DNA from: Caulobacter rhizosphaerae | GTDB taxonomy: Bacteria; Pseudomonadota; Alphaproteobacteria; Caulobacterales; Caulobacteraceae | Direction of reading: 5' to 3' | NCBI RefSeq assembly: GCF_010977555.1 | Contig: NZ_CP048815.1 | Coordinates: 3,278,501-3,342,500 of the forward strand | DNA length: 64,000 nt | Shown: in pieces, positions 62,849 to 64,000 of the stretch | Numbering within the stretch: the first letter of the stretch is position 1 | Layout: each line of letters opens with the position of its first letter | Position numbers and translations under genes: made by a program | The notes under the pieces: model-generated | Databases searched by the model: none | Told to the model about the DNA's origin: nothing | What the model saw: only the letters and a program-made list of their open reading frames with translations

Positions 62849-62887
62849 CGATCGTATAGGTAGAAAGCGGCCTCTACAGCGTCGATA
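62849..62887 (+). promoter_or_regulatory. Shared two-block element, site D (receiver-only gene)
   Basis: CGATCGTATAGG at 62849 and CCTCTACAGCGTCGATA from 62871, spacing 22 nt. This is the most diverged of the four copies. It lies 43 bp before the TTG start of the gene. Confidence 0.5.
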
Positions 62888-62930
62888 TTTCAATCACACG
62901 GGGACCTTCGCCCGTGAAAGGACCAGTCGG

Positions 62931-63323
62931 TTGTCCACAGCGCCTCTCTTCGCGGTCGTCGACGACGACGTGGCCATGCGGGAAGCCTTGGCCGAGTTGC
63001 TGGAAGTCTTCGATTTCGATTGCCGTACCTATGAAGGAAGCGAGAGCTTCTGGGCCGACCACGCGCCTGGCCGGTTCGCGGGCCTGATCACCGACCTGAA
63101 CCTGGTGGGGGAAAGCGGACTTCAGCTGCAGCAACGCCTGCGGCTGCTCGATCCCGCGCTGCCCGTGATCATCATCACGGCGCAGTCCGATCCCGCCACG
63201 CGCGCTCGGGTCATGGCCTCGGGGCCGATGGCCTGTCTGACCAAACCGATCGACGCCCAGGCGCTTCGCCGCCACCTGGACGACGCCCTGGCTCGCCACG
63301 CGGCGTCTCGCGACGCCGAATAG
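62931..63323 (+). CDS. Single-domain response regulator
   Basis: 130 residues, receiver only and no output domain. VVDDDVAMREALAELLEVF and phospho-acceptor Asp55 (LITDLNLVGESGL) are present, as is the Lys motif CLTKPIDAQALRR. It starts at TTG after AAAGGA. Such proteins are phosphate sinks or relay partners in FixJ-type systems. No kinase gene is adjacent; the closest is the PAS kinase at 54453. Confidence 0.85.
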   Translation: MSTAPLFAVVDDDVAMREALAELLEVFDFDCRTYEGSESFWADHAPGRFAGLITDLNLVGESGLQLQQRLRLLDPALPVIIITAQSDPATRARVMASGPMACLTKPIDAQALRRHLDDALARHAASRDAE

Positions 63324-63497
63324 CCGCCGCACCGGGGTCTCGATGGAGCCGACGGACCCCGCCGCCCCTCCTCCCAGCCTCGCGGCGGCGCCCGCGACCT
63401 TCGGCCCGTTGAGGGCTCGGTTCCGTCTGACGTAAGGCTGGCGCGTCGCGCCGAGCGTTTTGAGCTTCGCCACCGCACCCTGCACGCCAAGGGGTGG

Positions 63498-64000
63498 TCA
63501 GCCGCCCTTGCCGACTTCGCGAACCACCTCCAGGAACGCCCGCAAGGCCAGGGGCGGCGCCCGATGCCCCGGATAATAGACCGCCACCGCTTCCGTCGCG
63601 GGGAGCCAGGACGCCAGGACTTCGCGCACCTGTCCCGCCGCCAGCGCCGCGGTCGCCGCCGGCTCGGCGACATAGGCCACGCCCAGCCCCTTGACGGCGG
63701 CCTCGACCATCAGGTCCTCGTCGTCGAGGACGATCGATCCTGCCGTGTCGATCGTCATGACCTGCCCGTCGCGTTCGAACTCCCAGCGGTAAAGCCGACC
63801 GCTCGGCAGGCGATGACCGATGCAGCGATGCGCCCCGAGGTCGTCGGGCGTGGTCGGTACGCCGGCGCGGTCAAGATAGGCGGGCGAGGCGACGCACAGG
63901 AACCGTAGCGGACGCGTCAGCGGAACGGCGATCATGTCGCGCGGGATCGACTCGACCAGCCGCACCCCGGCGTCGAATCCGCCCGCCACGATGTCGATCA
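63498..64000 (-). CDS. LysR-family transcriptional regulator (5' end outside window)
   Basis: The visible 167 residues are the substrate-binding domain of a LysR regulator: FDAGVRLVESIPRDMIAVPL, RFLCVASPAYLDRAGVP, GLGVAYVAEPAATAALAAG and VYYPGHRAPPLALRAFLEVV. The DNA-binding N-terminus lies beyond the right edge. It resembles the AaeR/DsdC-type branch with the VRLVESIPRDMIAVPL segment. The neighbouring divergent gene is also outside the window. Confidence 0.88.
   Translation of the reverse strand, partial: IDIVAGGFDAGVRLVESIPRDMIAVPLTRPLRFLCVASPAYLDRAGVPTTPDDLGAHRCIGHRLPSGRLYRWEFERDGQVMTIDTAGSIVLDDEDLMVEAAVKGLGVAYVAEPAATAALAAGQVREVLASWLPATEAVAVYYPGHRAPPLALRAFLEVVREVGKGG

Overview
The window is GC-rich, densely packed chromosomal DNA from an alphaproteobacterium, almost certainly a Caulobacter or close relative. 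The evidence is the combination of a DipM-type four-LysM/LytM protein next to surE and pcm, the tatABC-scpAB-nagZ-SPOR block, the recN-bamD-lpxC block, a GTTC-N7-GTTC SOS box, a CC_3452-type secreted protein and many GC-rich palindromic intergenic repeats. No rRNA, tRNA, CRISPR array, prophage or complete insertion sequence was recognised.

Positions 1-33 kb are mostly housekeeping. Minus-strand blocks hold recN-bamD-lpxC (repair, outer membrane assembly, lipid A); mth938-like-secF-secD-yajC (Sec export); dipM, pcm-surE and serS; and tatC-tatB-tatA, scpB-scpA-nagZ, a SPOR protein and dgt. Plus-strand genes include a secreted S9 peptidase, a DUF815 ATPase, erpA, xthA and two small secreted EF-hand-like proteins. 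ilvD and a secreted GH39 xylosidase are divergent, and the latter has a LacI-type operator candidate.

Positions 33-47.6 kb hold metabolism and envelope genes: an Old Yellow Enzyme reductase, glyoxalase I, an Atm1-type ABC exporter coupled to a lipoprotein, a LOG protein, and two acyl-CoA dehydrogenases separated by a DUF559 endonuclease-like gene framed by near-perfect 37-bp inverted repeats. Further on are a short CobT-like protein, two paralogous cysteine-containing secreted proteins around a DUF1289 gene, a membrane-type aspartic protease, an outer membrane protein and dusA.

Positions 47.6-64 kb look like an accessory signalling and redox region. It holds a beta-propeller histidine kinase with a coupled NarL-type regulator, a soluble PAS kinase, an AraC-type regulator, a FixJ-type regulator, a receiver-only protein, three paralogous NmrA-like NAD(P)-binding proteins, a GST, an AhpD-like protein, a small membrane protein and a partial LysR regulator. 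Four transcription units here (AraC, GST, the first NmrA-like pair, the receiver-only protein) share a two-block upstream element with identical block spacing. This suggests an undescribed regulon, perhaps controlled by the FixJ-like regulator in the middle of the cluster.
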